A DNA stretch of 64,000 nucleotides, taken from NCBI RefSeq assembly GCF_037076425.1, contig NZ_AP028127.1:1673501-1737500 (forward strand), written 5' to 3'. Under the pieces are notes generated by a model, which saw only the letters and a program-made list of their open reading frames with translations, was not told the origin of the DNA and did no database searches. Positions 27,224 to 36,395 of this stretch are shown here, piece after piece. The position numbers were made by a program, and so were the translations under genes. The stretch's first letter is position 1. Each line of letters starts with the position of its first letter. This DNA is from Turicibacter faecis. Its GTDB lineage: Bacteria > Bacillota_I > Bacilli_A > MOL361 > Turicibacteraceae.

Positions 27224-28087
27224 TTAATCCGTTGATGAACCACGTTCGTTTTCCTTTATATTCAAACGCTGACAGTTCGGACAAAGATAAGTTCCCCGAC
27301 CACCAACTTTGATTTTCTCAATTTCACTTTGACAGGTTGGACAAGCCTCACCTTGCCGTTGATGAACGAGTAATTCGTTTTGAAAAGAGCCAAGCACCCC
27401 ATGAGAGGAACTAAATGTCCGAATCGTCGTCCCGCCTAATTCAATGGCACGCGCCAAAACCTGCACCGTATATTTTACCACATTCTCCAAATCTCTGTCC
27501 CCTAAATCCGAACTTGGTGTTAAAGGATGTAATCGCGCACGGTAAAGCACTTCATCAACGTAAATATTACCTAATCCGCAGACGACGCTTTGATCAAGAA
27601 GCAAACTTTTGATAGGTTTCTTTTTATTTTTTAACTTTTCTTTTAAGTAAGGAGGGGTAAACTGCGAAGAAAAAGGCTCTACTCCTAACACTTTAAATGG
27701 AGGGGTTTCCTCTAAATTGATGGACCGATCGTACAAGTGATATGTTCCAAATTTACGCGTATCCTGATAAAGCAATCGTTCGCCTCCATCCAACGTCATG
27801 ACTACATGGACATGTGGATTCAACTCAAAATCTGGCTGAACAACAAAATACTTTCCTTCCATTCTAAGGTGTGAAAGCAACACATAATCATCCAAATAAA
27901 AAACAAGATATTTTCCACGCCTTTTAATCTGTTGAATGGTTTGACCCGTTAACTTGTTTTTAAATTCTTCTACCTCCATATTTTTAACCATCGGCTCATA
28001 TTTCACTTCAACTCCCTGTATTTGTCTCCCTTTTACTTGTTGACAAAGGGCATTCTTTACATTTTCAACCTCAGGTAATTCTGGCAT
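27224..28087 (-). CDS. mutM: Formamidopyrimidine-DNA glycosylase
   Basis: 287 residues from the ATG at 28087, chosen because the catalytic Pro2-Glu3 pair (MPELPEVENV) must be N-terminal after Met removal and AAGGTGG lies just upstream; the frame opens 45 bases earlier but that extension would destroy the active site. The helix-two-turn-helix and the C-terminal zinc finger (CPTCQ ... CPNCQ near residues 247-270) are complete. It removes 8-oxoguanine and other oxidised purines. Confidence 0.96.
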   Translation of the reverse strand: MPELPEVENVKNALCQQVKGRQIQGVEVKYEPMVKNMEVEEFKNKLTGQTIQQIKRRGKYLVFYLDDYVLLSHLRMEGKYFVVQPDFELNPHVHVVMTLDGGERLLYQDTRKFGTYHLYDRSINLEETPPFKVLGVEPFSSQFTPPYLKEKLKNKKKPIKSLLLDQSVVCGLGNIYVDEVLYRARLHPLTPSSDLGDRDLENVVKYTVQVLARAIELGGTTIRTFSSSHGVLGSFQNELLVHQRQGEACPTCQSEIEKIKVGGRGTYLCPNCQRLNIKENERGSSTD

Positions 28088-28284
28088 GTGTTCCACCTTC
28101 TTTCTTAACAACCCCTTTAGCTGTTCAATCATGTGCTACCCGGCAAGGAGCGCCTGCATTGAATGGGTCCCTATCGGGCATAACTTCCATTTTTATTCGT
28201 CATGGGATGCAGACGTGACTGCTTCGCATTTTTAAACTCCAATAACCCCTTGTCTTCCCTCTCCTTATTTCCAAGGAAAATACG

Positions 28285-28324
28285 TTAACTTCTAAAAAGG
28301 GCACTCGCCTCTCGTGCCCCTTTC
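28285..28324 (-). terminator. polA terminator
   Basis: AAAGGGGCAC/GTGCCCTTTTT around a short loop (about 28295-28323) just after the polA stop codon, with T run on the minus strand. Confidence 0.75.
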
Positions 28325-28328
28325 ATCA

Positions 28329-30965
28329 TTATTTTGCATCATACCAGGTTGGACCATACGAATAATCGGCTTTTAATGGAACCTTTAATTCAACAACGTC
28401 CTCCATCGTTTTTGTCACTAACTCAATCATCAATTCCAATTCATTCTCAGGAACTTCAAATATTAACTCATCGTGTACCTGTAATAACAAACGTGACTGT
28501 ACCTTTTTTTCCTGCATCATACGGGACACGTCGATCATTGCCTTTTTGATGATATCCGCTGCTGTCCCTTGAATCGGTGCATTCATCGCTGTTCTTTCTC
28601 CAAATTGTCGAATCGCATAGTTTTTTTGCGTTAGCTCTGGAATATAGCGTCGACGATTAAACAACGTCGAAACATAGCCATTATATTTAGCTTCCTTGAC
28701 AATATCCTCCATATACTGGTGAATGCCCGAATACGTTTCTAAATAATGATCAATATATTTTTTCGCCTCTTTTTGAGTGATATTTAAATTTTCAGATAAA
28801 CCAAAAGCACTCATTCCATAAATAATTCCAAAGTTAATAGCCTTTGCAGAGCGTCTTAAATCTGACGTCATCTCTTCCTCTGACACTTTAAAAACGTCCA
28901 TTGCTGTTTTCTTATGAATGTCGTCCCCCTGTTTAAAGGCCTCAATTAATGACTCTGTATTTGAAATATGAGCCAAAATACGAAGCTCGATTTGTGAGTA
29001 ATCGGCCCCTAAAATCAACCAACCTTCTTGACTTGGGACAAACGCTTTTCGAATCATTCTTCCCTCTTCTAAACGAATAGGAATATTTTGTAAATTAGGT
29101 TCGACCGATGACAATCGACCTGTTTGGGTTAACGCTTGATTAAAAATGGTGTGAACCTTCCCATCGTCATAACACGCCTTTTTTAAACCTTCAATATACG
29201 TAGAATATAATTTACTCAATGTTCGATACTCCATGATTAAATGAATAATCGGATGTTCATCACACAATTTTTCTAGAACATCGGCATTCGTTGAGTAACC
29301 CGTCTTCGTTTTTTTAATCACCGGCAATGATAACTTTTCAAATAGTACCTCTCCTAGTTGTTTAGGGGAATTAATATTAAACGACATTCCTGCCTGTTCA
29401 AAGATAGACGATTCGAGCGCTACAAGGCGAGACTTCAACGTTTCTCCCATCTCCTCCAAACCATTTAAATCAAGTGCCATTCCGTTAAACTCCATCGTTG
29501 CTAAAACATCGGCCAATGGCATTTCCATCTCTTCAAATAGTTCTAGTTGCCCCTGTTCACGCAGTTGCTCAAGAATTTGATTTTTTAGCTTAAAGACTGC
29601 CGTTGCAATATCGATTGCGTAACGCGCAACCTTTTCTGGTGCGGCAACGGCCCGCTTAGCCCCTTTCCCGTAAACCTCTTCATCGTATGATACCCCATCA
29701 TAATCATAATGCATAACAACCTTTTTAAATTCTCGACTACCATTCGTTGGGTTAAGAATATACGTCGCTAATAATAAATCAAAATCAACCCCTTCTAATG
29801 GTAAGCCTTCCCACATGAGTGCAACACGTGAGCGTTTCACGTCAAAAATAGACTTCTTATACGTCGAACAACTTAAAAATGAAAGGAACGCCTCACTCTT
29901 TTTCGCAAGTTCAAATGGAGCATAATAAGCCTCTTCTTGATTAACAACTGCTATTCCTAAAATCGTGCCTCGATGATAATTTTCCTCGAAGACCTCTACG
30001 TGAATAGCACTATCTTGATAAGTTAACTGATCCAACTCTTGTTCACTTTGAATGATTCGAATAGGGAGCTGTGGTTTTGATTCTTTTGACTCCTCCATTT
30101 TTATCTTCTTCAAAAAGGCATTAAACTCCATTTCCTTAAAGAAGGCCATCAATTCTTCGACATGGGGTCCCTCATAACGTAAATCATCAAAGGTTAGTGG
30201 AAGCGGGACTTCCTTATGAATAGTCGCCATTCGTTTACATAATATGGCCTGTTCAACGTTTGCCTCTACCTTTTCTCGCATTTTACCTTTTAACTCATCT
30301 GTATGTGCCACTAGATTTTCAACCGTTGTAAATTGTTTTAATAATTTAATCGCGGTCTTCTCACCCACTCCAGGAATTCCTGGTAAATTATCCGAAGGGT
30401 CCCCCATCAACCCTTTTAAATCTACAATTTGCTGAGGAGACACTTCATATTTTGCAAAAACTGCGGCCTCATCAAACGACTCAATGTCTGTCACACCTTT
30501 ACGTGTAATATGAACAATCGTTTTCTCGTCGACCATTTGCAGTAAATCTTTATCCCCCGTAATAATATGCACCTTGTCAAAATTATCACCTTTCGCCTGC
30601 GTTGATAAGGTTCCAATAATATCATCGGCTTCATAAGTTGCTAACTCTAACCGCTTAACCCCTAAAAGGTCTAAATATTTTTTAATCAAATTAATTTGTG
30701 AACGCATCTCATCTGGCATCGGTTTGCGTCCATCTTTATAACTTTCTAAAAATTCATGTCTAAATGTCGTCTTACCAGCATCAAAGGCGACCAACATATG
30801 CGTATGGTTATAATCATCTAACACCTTATTCATCATATTTACAAATCCGTATAAAGCGTTTGTAAATATTCCTGTACTTGTTTTCATGAGGTTCCCGCTA
30901 TATGCCGTCGCATAATAGGCGCGATACATCAAACTATTTCCATCGATTAAAACTAACGTATTCAT
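28329..30965 (-). CDS. polA: DNA polymerase I
   Basis: 878 residues from the ATG at 30965 (AAGGAT 8 bases upstream); a frame start 24 bases earlier is less likely because proteins of this family begin TLVLIDGNSLMYRAY. Domains: 5'-3' exonuclease (1-290), a degenerate 3'-5' exonuclease-like domain (about 300-470) without visible acidic metal ligands, as in Bacillus Pol I, and the polymerase (480-878) with WLILGADYSQIELRILAH (motif A), RRSAKAINFGIIYGMSAFG (motif B) and LLQVHDELIFEVP (motif C). It removes RNA primers and fills repair gaps. First gene of the polA-mutM-coaE-dnaB-dnaI run. Confidence 0.97.
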   Translation of the reverse strand: MNTLVLIDGNSLMYRAYYATAYSGNLMKTSTGIFTNALYGFVNMMNKVLDDYNHTHMLVAFDAGKTTFRHEFLESYKDGRKPMPDEMRSQINLIKKYLDLLGVKRLELATYEADDIIGTLSTQAKGDNFDKVHIITGDKDLLQMVDEKTIVHITRKGVTDIESFDEAAVFAKYEVSPQQIVDLKGLMGDPSDNLPGIPGVGEKTAIKLLKQFTTVENLVAHTDELKGKMREKVEANVEQAILCKRMATIHKEVPLPLTFDDLRYEGPHVEELMAFFKEMEFNAFLKKIKMEESKESKPQLPIRIIQSEQELDQLTYQDSAIHVEVFEENYHRGTILGIAVVNQEEAYYAPFELAKKSEAFLSFLSCSTYKKSIFDVKRSRVALMWEGLPLEGVDFDLLLATYILNPTNGSREFKKVVMHYDYDGVSYDEEVYGKGAKRAVAAPEKVARYAIDIATAVFKLKNQILEQLREQGQLELFEEMEMPLADVLATMEFNGMALDLNGLEEMGETLKSRLVALESSIFEQAGMSFNINSPKQLGEVLFEKLSLPVIKKTKTGYSTNADVLEKLCDEHPIIHLIMEYRTLSKLYSTYIEGLKKACYDDGKVHTIFNQALTQTGRLSSVEPNLQNIPIRLEEGRMIRKAFVPSQEGWLILGADYSQIELRILAHISNTESLIEAFKQGDDIHKKTAMDVFKVSEEEMTSDLRRSAKAINFGIIYGMSAFGLSENLNITQKEAKKYIDHYLETYSGIHQYMEDIVKEAKYNGYVSTLFNRRRYIPELTQKNYAIRQFGERTAMNAPIQGTAADIIKKAMIDVSRMMQEKKVQSRLLLQVHDELIFEVPENELELMIELVTKTMEDVVELKVPLKADYSYGPTWYDAK

Positions 30966-31075
30966 TGCATCAATCCTTATCCATAGCATATTTTTATGCC
31001 TTACTTACTATACTGTACTATTATTTTAGCACATCAAAGCAGTTTAAAACATATTTTTACAAGGATGGTGTCAAG

Positions 31076-31345
31076 ATGAAACAAAAAATGAATTCAATCA
31101 CTTCACAACTCTTTTTATTTTTCAACATTACGCTCCTCTTCACTTTTCCATTAACCCAACAATCCCCTTTAATCGTGCGACTTTTCTCAGGACACACCCT
31201 GCTTTTAACTCAATTGATTCCTGCATTCAGTTACCTTCTAATCCTAGGCGTTAGCTTCGGAGTAGAGAAAACGGAGTATCTTAACGTCATCCGAATGTTA
31301 TGTACCCTATTTTGCATTTATCACCTCGTTCAATTGTTCTGCTAA
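31076..31345 (+). CDS. Small membrane protein of unknown function (89 residues)
   Basis: The ATG at 31076 is preceded by GGTG and AAGG at workable distances. The frame itself extends upstream into the polA start region, but that part is antisense to polA and lacks a ribosome binding site. Two or three hydrophobic segments are visible (about 9-26, 38-58, 68-88). It is divergent from polA and upstream of the phosphoesterase-like gene in the same direction. No family recognised. Confidence 0.55.
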   Translation: MKQKMNSITSQLFLFFNITLLFTFPLTQQSPLIVRLFSGHTLLLTQLIPAFSYLLILGVSFGVEKTEYLNVIRMLCTLFCIYHLVQLFC

Positions 31346-31390
31346 CGACGAATATCCATCTATTTCTATAAAAAAACGACAGCCTTTATA

Positions 31391-31399
31391 TGATATAAT
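31391..31399 (+). promoter_or_regulatory. Extended -10 promoter of the phosphoesterase-like gene
   Basis: TGATATAAT is a perfect extended -10 element (TGnTATAAT), 38 bases before the start codon. No -35 box is evident, as is usual for extended -10 promoters. Confidence 0.6.
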
Positions 31400-31436
31400 A
31401 GCTTATATAAACAGTTATTTTGGTAAAGGATGAAAT

Positions 31437-32240
31437 ATGATGAAAAAAATCCAGGTCTATCTACTCACCATCACAGTCATTGTGATTTCACTCTTCGTGT
31501 ATTTTATGTTAAATTTCAAGCAAGGCATTCATATCGAAGAGACCATGATTACCCACTCAACCATTCCAGCACGTTTTAGTGGGACGCGTTTAATTCAATT
31601 GAGTGACACTAAAATCAAAACACAAAAAGACCTTTCACTTTTAAAAAAGACCGTGGAAGAAATAAATAAACTTGAGGCAGATATTGTCGTCTTCACGGGG
31701 GACTTATTCGAAAAAGGAGCCATCTCTTCTGACTTATCTAAACAGGTAAAAAAAACTTTATCTGAGCTCAATCCCTCGCTTGCAAAGGTTGCCGTTTTAG
31801 GCGATACCGATTTAAAACAAAAAAAAGAAATTACAAAAATTTTAACGGAATCGTCATTTAAAATCCTTCGCAATGAATCCATTGAACTTTATAACGGAAG
31901 TAGCGAGGGCATCCAATTAATTGGGATTGACTCTTTGTCAACGACACCCGATTTAACACATATTCTTGAAAAGGAGTCCTCTTCAGAAATGTTCCAAATT
32001 CTCCTTCTTCATGAACCCACACTTGCAGCTAAGGTCACTGACTATCCAATTAATCTCCAACTTTCAGGTCACTGCCAAGGAAATTCAACTAAAAATGGTT
32101 GCACACAGTTTTATAACGGAACTTATCCTTTTGCAGATCAACTCATTTTAAATGTTAATCCGGGTCTTAAAGAAAGAAAAGGTATTTTTTCTTTCTTCTC
32201 CCGACCAACGATTCATTCTTTTTTACTCATTCAATCTTAA
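31437..32240 (+). CDS. Metallophosphoesterase-fold membrane protein with degenerate active site
   Basis: 267 residues: one N-terminal membrane anchor (about 6-25), then a calcineurin-like fold similar to the YkuE/YaeI group. The family's metal motifs are only partly kept: the first (normally DxH) reads LSDTKIK, the second (GD) is kept as FTGDLFEKG, the third (normally GNHD) reads LGDTDLK, the fourth keeps the His in LLHEPT, and the last (normally GHTHGG) reads SGHCQGN. Three metal-binding positions have thus changed, so ordinary two-metal hydrolysis is doubtful. YkuE-type enzymes act on UDP-diacylglucosamine or isoprenoid-linked wall precursors; this may be a regulatory or binding protein. 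The start overlaps a second ATG. Confidence 0.75.
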   Translation: MMKKIQVYLLTITVIVISLFVYFMLNFKQGIHIEETMITHSTIPARFSGTRLIQLSDTKIKTQKDLSLLKKTVEEINKLEADIVVFTGDLFEKGAISSDLSKQVKKTLSELNPSLAKVAVLGDTDLKQKKEITKILTESSFKILRNESIELYNGSSEGIQLIGIDSLSTTPDLTHILEKESSSEMFQILLLHEPTLAAKVTDYPINLQLSGHCQGNSTKNGCTQFYNGTYPFADQLILNVNPGLKERKGIFSFFSRPTIHSFLLIQS

Positions 32241-32266
32241 TAGTGGGGCAAACAACTCTTTCGTTG

Positions 32267-32275
32267 CATATGATA
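32267..32275 (+). promoter_or_regulatory. Possible sigma-K -10 element
   Basis: CATATGATA fits the sigma-K -10 consensus CATAnnnTA exactly and lies 36 bases before the start of a probable coat protein gene. The expected AC of the -35 region is not clearly placed. Confidence 0.35.
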
Positions 32276-32311
32276 ACGTAGGACTGCAAGATAAAGGAGG
32301 AGTTTAAATTG

Positions 32312-32701
32312 ATGCCAGTAAATTATCATAACGGGGTTCCAGTCCAAGTCCCTTATCGATCAACAGCACCACTTACTCAACAAGTCCCTAATCTCTCAAT
32401 GATGCCTGAAGTAGGACAGGATGAGCGATGGGGATTCTTACCTTTTGTTGGAGGGTTAGCTTTAGGAGGATTACTATTTAATGGATGGGGAGGACGCCCT
32501 TGTTGTGGAGGCGGTGGATATTCTTATCCTGCGTACCAACCAGTTTACTACCAACAACCGGTTTATTATCAACAACCCGTTGTCTATCCTGCCTACCAAC
32601 AACAGCAACAACAAGCGCAAAATGGATACTATGGACCTTACAATCCCGTGATGCCAAGTGAAACGACGATACTAGAAAGTAATAAATACTATTTATCATA
32701 A
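32312..32701 (+). CDS. Tyr/Gln/Pro-rich probable spore coat protein
   Basis: 129 residues from the ATG at 32312, with AAAGGAGG 11 bases upstream; a TTG directly before the ATG could also serve. After a polar N-terminus there is a short hydrophobic glycine-rich stretch (FLPFVGGLALGGLLFNGWGG), a CCGGGGYSY segment, then repeats such as QPVYYQQPVYYQQPVVYPAY and a polyglutamine run. Such low-complexity Tyr/Gln/Pro proteins are typical of spore coats or other cross-linked surface layers. No domain assignment is possible. It is a single-gene unit. Confidence 0.55.
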   Translation: MPVNYHNGVPVQVPYRSTAPLTQQVPNLSMMPEVGQDERWGFLPFVGGLALGGLLFNGWGGRPCCGGGGYSYPAYQPVYYQQPVYYQQPVVYPAYQQQQQQAQNGYYGPYNPVMPSETTILESNKYYLS

Positions 32702-32733
32702 AAAAAACAGCTCAATTAAGAGCTGTTTTTTTG
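32700..32733. terminator. Bidirectional terminator
   Basis: AAAACAGCTC and GAGCTGTTTT around a 6-base loop with A and T runs, between two convergent genes. Confidence 0.85.
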
Positions 32734-32741
32734 TTTTCCTC

Positions 32742-34424
32742 CTAAGAGAAAAACATGATAATTAAAGATCCCCAAACAGTTAACAAAATATTTCCGATTG
32801 CATAAGGAATCGTATAACCTAATACGGGGGCATTACTATTGGCCTTTTCACATAATCCCCCTAATGCTGCCGTAGTCGTTAAGGCACCTGCCGTCGCCCC
32901 TAAAATGACGGGTGGAGAAAATTTAAACACATATTTTCCTAATAAAATACCAAATAATGAGGATACAGCTGTCACAATAAGTCCCGCTAAAAAGAAAATC
33001 AATCCCGAACTTTGTAACCCTTCAATAAATCCTGGTCCAGAGTTAATTCCAACAACCGCGACGAAAACAGCCAATCCTACGTTGCTTAAAAACCATGTGG
33101 CAGCCGGTGGAATTTGTCCCATCGTCGGCTTCCGTGAATGAAGATAACCACAAAGTAACCCCATGATTAATACACCACCACTTGTTGAAAGCGTAATCCC
33201 AATCTTACCAATCATTAACGCCGGTATTCCAATCAGACCACCTAAAACAATCCCAAGTCCCATAAAAGTTACATCGGTTTCATCTGTCTTTACAACTTTT
33301 TTCCCAACAAACGGAAGAACTGATTCTACACAACTCGTCGGCCCTTCTAAGCAGAGGACATCCTGTTTACCAACAACTGTTCCTTGATGGTAATGAATGA
33401 ACTCCCCGTGGCGTTTAAGTTTTGAGACTAATACACCCTTCTGCAAGGCCTCTTTTTGAATTTCCTTCATCGTTTTTCCACATGAATCTGATTGACCTAT
33501 ATAAACCTCTACAGTGTCAGATTTCAGCTCTTCTAAGCGATGATCAAAAATTTCTTTTCCTAAGCCTCTCCATTCAACCTGTGCGGCATCCTTCCCTTTA
33601 AAGGCAATCGCCAAGCAATCATTTGCTGCTAAAACCATCTCTTTAGCCGGAAAAATAAACGAGTGATGACGTTTTGGGTTCATGACATACAAACTGACAT
33701 CAATTTCGTCATCCAATGGCCATTCAAGATCAGCGACAGTCTTTCCAACCCATTTTTCGTCGACTTCATAAAGACGATAAGATACCTCACCCGTTTGCAC
33801 GCCATCGCCTACTGACTTCTCTTCCATTTTAGCTTGTTGGTCAAGCTCTAAACACGCCTTCTCCAAATCAATTTTTAAAATTTTAGGACCAAATGTCGTG
33901 AGAATAAACGTACATCCGATGGTTCCAAAAATATAAGTAACAGCATACCCTACAGGAACAAAATCCATCATCATTTTTTGATTAGAAACATCTAATCTTG
34001 AAAGGGCATCTTGAGCCACACCAATCACCGAGGATTGTGTTAACGCCCCTGCTAAGAGTCCCGAGGCCTGTCCAGCATTAAAATTCATTAACTTTCCAAT
34101 CGTAATCGTAAAGATAAATCCAAAAAGGCAAACCATGCAGGCGAAAAGAACTTGAGAAAATCCTTCCTTCTTTAAGCTTTTAAAAAACTGTGGGCCCGCA
34201 TTATAACCTAGCGCAAATAAAAACAGTAAGAAGAAAATAGACTTGACCGTATTATCTACCGTAATCCCCAATTGACCTACTAATACACCAGTCATTAAAA
34301 CTCCTGGAACCGTTCCAACTTTAAATGAACCAAAACGAATTTTTCCAACCTGATAGCCAAAAGCTAACGTTAAAAACAGTGTTAATTCCGGATATGTCCT
34401 CAATACCTCGATTAACCATAACAT
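32742..34424 (-). CDS. AspT/YidE-family transporter with TrkA-C domains
   Basis: 560 residues from the ATG at 34424, preceded by GGGGTG at 6 bases. Two membrane halves (about 1-170 and 365-560), each beginning with the duplicated AspT-Ex pattern (FALGYNAGPQFFKSLK; VAVVGINSGPGFIEGL), flank two soluble TrkA-C-like domains (about 190-345). AspT itself exchanges aspartate for alanine; relatives move other dicarboxylates or have unknown substrates. I infer an anion or amino-acid exchanger. It is a stand-alone unit. Confidence 0.85.
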   Translation of the reverse strand: MLWLIEVLRTYPELTLFLTLAFGYQVGKIRFGSFKVGTVPGVLMTGVLVGQLGITVDNTVKSIFFLLFLFALGYNAGPQFFKSLKKEGFSQVLFACMVCLFGFIFTITIGKLMNFNAGQASGLLAGALTQSSVIGVAQDALSRLDVSNQKMMMDFVPVGYAVTYIFGTIGCTFILTTFGPKILKIDLEKACLELDQQAKMEEKSVGDGVQTGEVSYRLYEVDEKWVGKTVADLEWPLDDEIDVSLYVMNPKRHHSFIFPAKEMVLAANDCLAIAFKGKDAAQVEWRGLGKEIFDHRLEELKSDTVEVYIGQSDSCGKTMKEIQKEALQKGVLVSKLKRHGEFIHYHQGTVVGKQDVLCLEGPTSCVESVLPFVGKKVVKTDETDVTFMGLGIVLGGLIGIPALMIGKIGITLSTSGGVLIMGLLCGYLHSRKPTMGQIPPAATWFLSNVGLAVFVAVVGINSGPGFIEGLQSSGLIFFLAGLIVTAVSSLFGILLGKYVFKFSPPVILGATAGALTTTAALGGLCEKANSNAPVLGYTIPYAIGNILLTVWGSLIIMFFS

Positions 34425-34655
34425 ATTAGTCACCCCATCACACATTTTTTAAGATTACAATTCCTATAGCAGATTAAATTCAAAAATACGATTTCGTTAT
34501 TTTTAAGAACCTCTTTGCGATGAACCAAGTAACCTTCTAGACATTCATTTTTATTATAAATGGTATTAACATAAAATTAAAGAATATTTATCCAAATTTC
34601 TATCCTATCTTTTATATTTCTACATCATGCTATAAAATTCACCCTTATCCCCATT

Positions 34656-34691
34656 AAAAAGGTTACCCCGTATAAACAGGGTAACCTTTTT
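34656..34691 (-). terminator. Terminator of the deacetylase operon
   Basis: AAAAGGTTACCC and GGGTAACCTTTTT around a 10-base loop, just after the stop codon of the coiled-coil protein gene. Confidence 0.9.
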
Positions 34692-34695
34692 AGCT

Positions 34696-35379
34696 CTATT
34701 TTTTAAAGATGTAATCAAAAACTCCTTTATTAGCAATCGCTTCATAATATTCTGCCTTTACGCTATAATACGCTTCAACATTTTGAACATATTCATGATG
34801 TGTAGTAGCTAATTGTGAAAACAATTGATTAAGTTGTTGAAAGTATCGAACCGTCTCACTGACTTTAGAATGATAAAACATTTCTTGAAGTGATTCTAAC
34901 TTATTCATTAACTCGTCAATTTCTCCATTTAGTAACGTTAAACTTTCTATCCGCTTTTGTTGATTTTCTGATAATTGTTTTCCTAACGTCGAAAGGGGCT
35001 TAGATAACTTTGATGAAACGGAGTTGATATGATTAAATTTCACCTTAACTAGCCTTTCATTCATCGCATCAATAACGTCATCTCTATATGCCTTTAATTC
35101 GGCGTACTGCGCGTTAAACGTGGAAAATAACTCATCCATATCTTCCTCTCCATCGTATGTACGGCCAATTTCAATAATCTGTGACGTTGTCTTATTTAGT
35201 TCATTTAATATCTCCTCTATCGTTTGGGGGGATTTTTTTTCAAGAGAGATTATTTCTTCATCTATGCGTTGATAAAATTGTAACACCTCAATTTCAGGGA
35301 ATTTATAGGTCATTGCAAAGTAGATTCCCATCGCAACGATTCCCCCTAAGGCTATCCAAAATAAACTAACTTTCTTCAT
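34696..35379 (-). CDS. Membrane-anchored coiled-coil protein of unknown function
   Basis: 227 residues: N-terminal anchor (about 5-23), then an almost wholly helical, Glu/Lys/Gln-rich outside region with heptad-like spacing (about 30-215). It begins 15 bases after the stop of the deacetylase gene upstream and ends at a strong terminator, so it is the last gene of that operon. Its link to a wall-modifying enzyme suggests a role in the envelope. No family recognised. Confidence 0.6.
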   Translation of the reverse strand: MKKVSLFWIALGGIVAMGIYFAMTYKFPEIEVLQFYQRIDEEIISLEKKSPQTIEEILNELNKTTSQIIEIGRTYDGEEDMDELFSTFNAQYAELKAYRDDVIDAMNERLVKVKFNHINSVSSKLSKPLSTLGKQLSENQQKRIESLTLLNGEIDELMNKLESLQEMFYHSKVSETVRYFQQLNQLFSQLATTHHEYVQNVEAYYSVKAEYYEAIANKGVFDYIFKK

Positions 35380-35394
35380 CCAATCACTCTCCCC

Positions 35395-36273
35395 CTATAT
35401 TTCATCGCTACCTACTAAATTTTTAACGATATGATAATCTGGATTGTAGGGTAAAAATTCATACCCTAGCTCCATATAATACTCAATCACTTTCGGTAAC
35501 ACCTCTACCGTTATATCTTTTTCATGAAATAAAACAATTGTATTTTTAGGATAATTCCAAAGGTTCATGCAATATTCAATATTTTTCATAATCCCTGTGA
35601 CGGTAGCTCCTGACTCCCAGTCTAGTGAGTCCACATCCCAATCCCAACATTTTATTTTTGCCTCCTTTAACGCCTCGATATGACCGGCATTAAACGTTCC
35701 ACCACTCCCATATGGGGCACGGCACAGTTGACTCATAAAACCGCCCGTCACTTCCTTAATAAGCTGCTGTTCCTCTAATAGCTCCCCGACGAAATTTTCC
35801 CCACCTTTTTCTTTATCATATAAGTAGGAATAATTATGGGACATTGAATGCATTCCAATGTAATGACCGGTATCTGCCATTCTCTTCAAAACCTCATTTG
35901 ATTTACTATAGCCCTCAATCGCTGAACCTAACACAAAAAAAGTTCCTTTAACGTCATATTGATCAAGAACATCCAATATTTTATCGGCGTTCTTGCTCGG
36001 TCCATCGTCAAATGTTAAATAAACAAACTTCGCTTCCTTGTTATGCCAACTCTCAATAGGCGGTATATCCTCAAATGTCAACTCCCCTTTGTTCTGCGTC
36101 AGAATACTTAAGTGATGAACCTGATAAAAAAGATTAAAGAATAACCCTCCGACCAACATGATAAATCCTATTAAAATAATAGTAATGTAACCCCTCGGAT
36201 TCGTCCGTCCCCTTTTCAATCGGTTCTTACCCAACTCATACGTTTGCCTTGCCACTCCATTCCCTCCATTCAT
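35395..36273 (-). CDS. Polysaccharide deacetylase (CE4 family)
   Basis: 292 residues: cytoplasmic Arg-rich N-terminus, membrane anchor (about 29-50), NodB domain (about 85-275). CE4 motifs are complete: TFDDGPS (catalytic and metal Asp), HSMSH (metal His pair), RAPYG, DWDVDSLDW and LFHEK. It would remove acetyl groups from peptidoglycan sugars or another surface glycan outside the membrane. A second, shorter paralogue lies directly upstream in the same direction. Confidence 0.9.
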   Translation of the reverse strand: MNGGNGVARQTYELGKNRLKRGRTNPRGYITIILIGFIMLVGGLFFNLFYQVHHLSILTQNKGELTFEDIPPIESWHNKEAKFVYLTFDDGPSKNADKILDVLDQYDVKGTFFVLGSAIEGYSKSNEVLKRMADTGHYIGMHSMSHNYSYLYDKEKGGENFVGELLEEQQLIKEVTGGFMSQLCRAPYGSGGTFNAGHIEALKEAKIKCWDWDVDSLDWESGATVTGIMKNIEYCMNLWNYPKNTIVLFHEKDITVEVLPKVIEYYMELGYEFLPYNPDYHIVKNLVGSDEI

Positions 36274-36395
36274 TCAATTTCTTTATCTCTATACTACTCT
36301 TTCCCCTGCCTGATTTCAATAAATTACTTTATTTTTCAAAAATAAACAATTTATCATCGTTTAGCTTTCCTTTTTTATCTCCATAATAGTGTTAT

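Noticed and set aside
30902..31075. Upstream extension of the small membrane protein gene over the polA start
   Set aside because: That part is antisense to the conserved polA N-terminus and has no ribosome binding site; the ATG at 31076 fits better.
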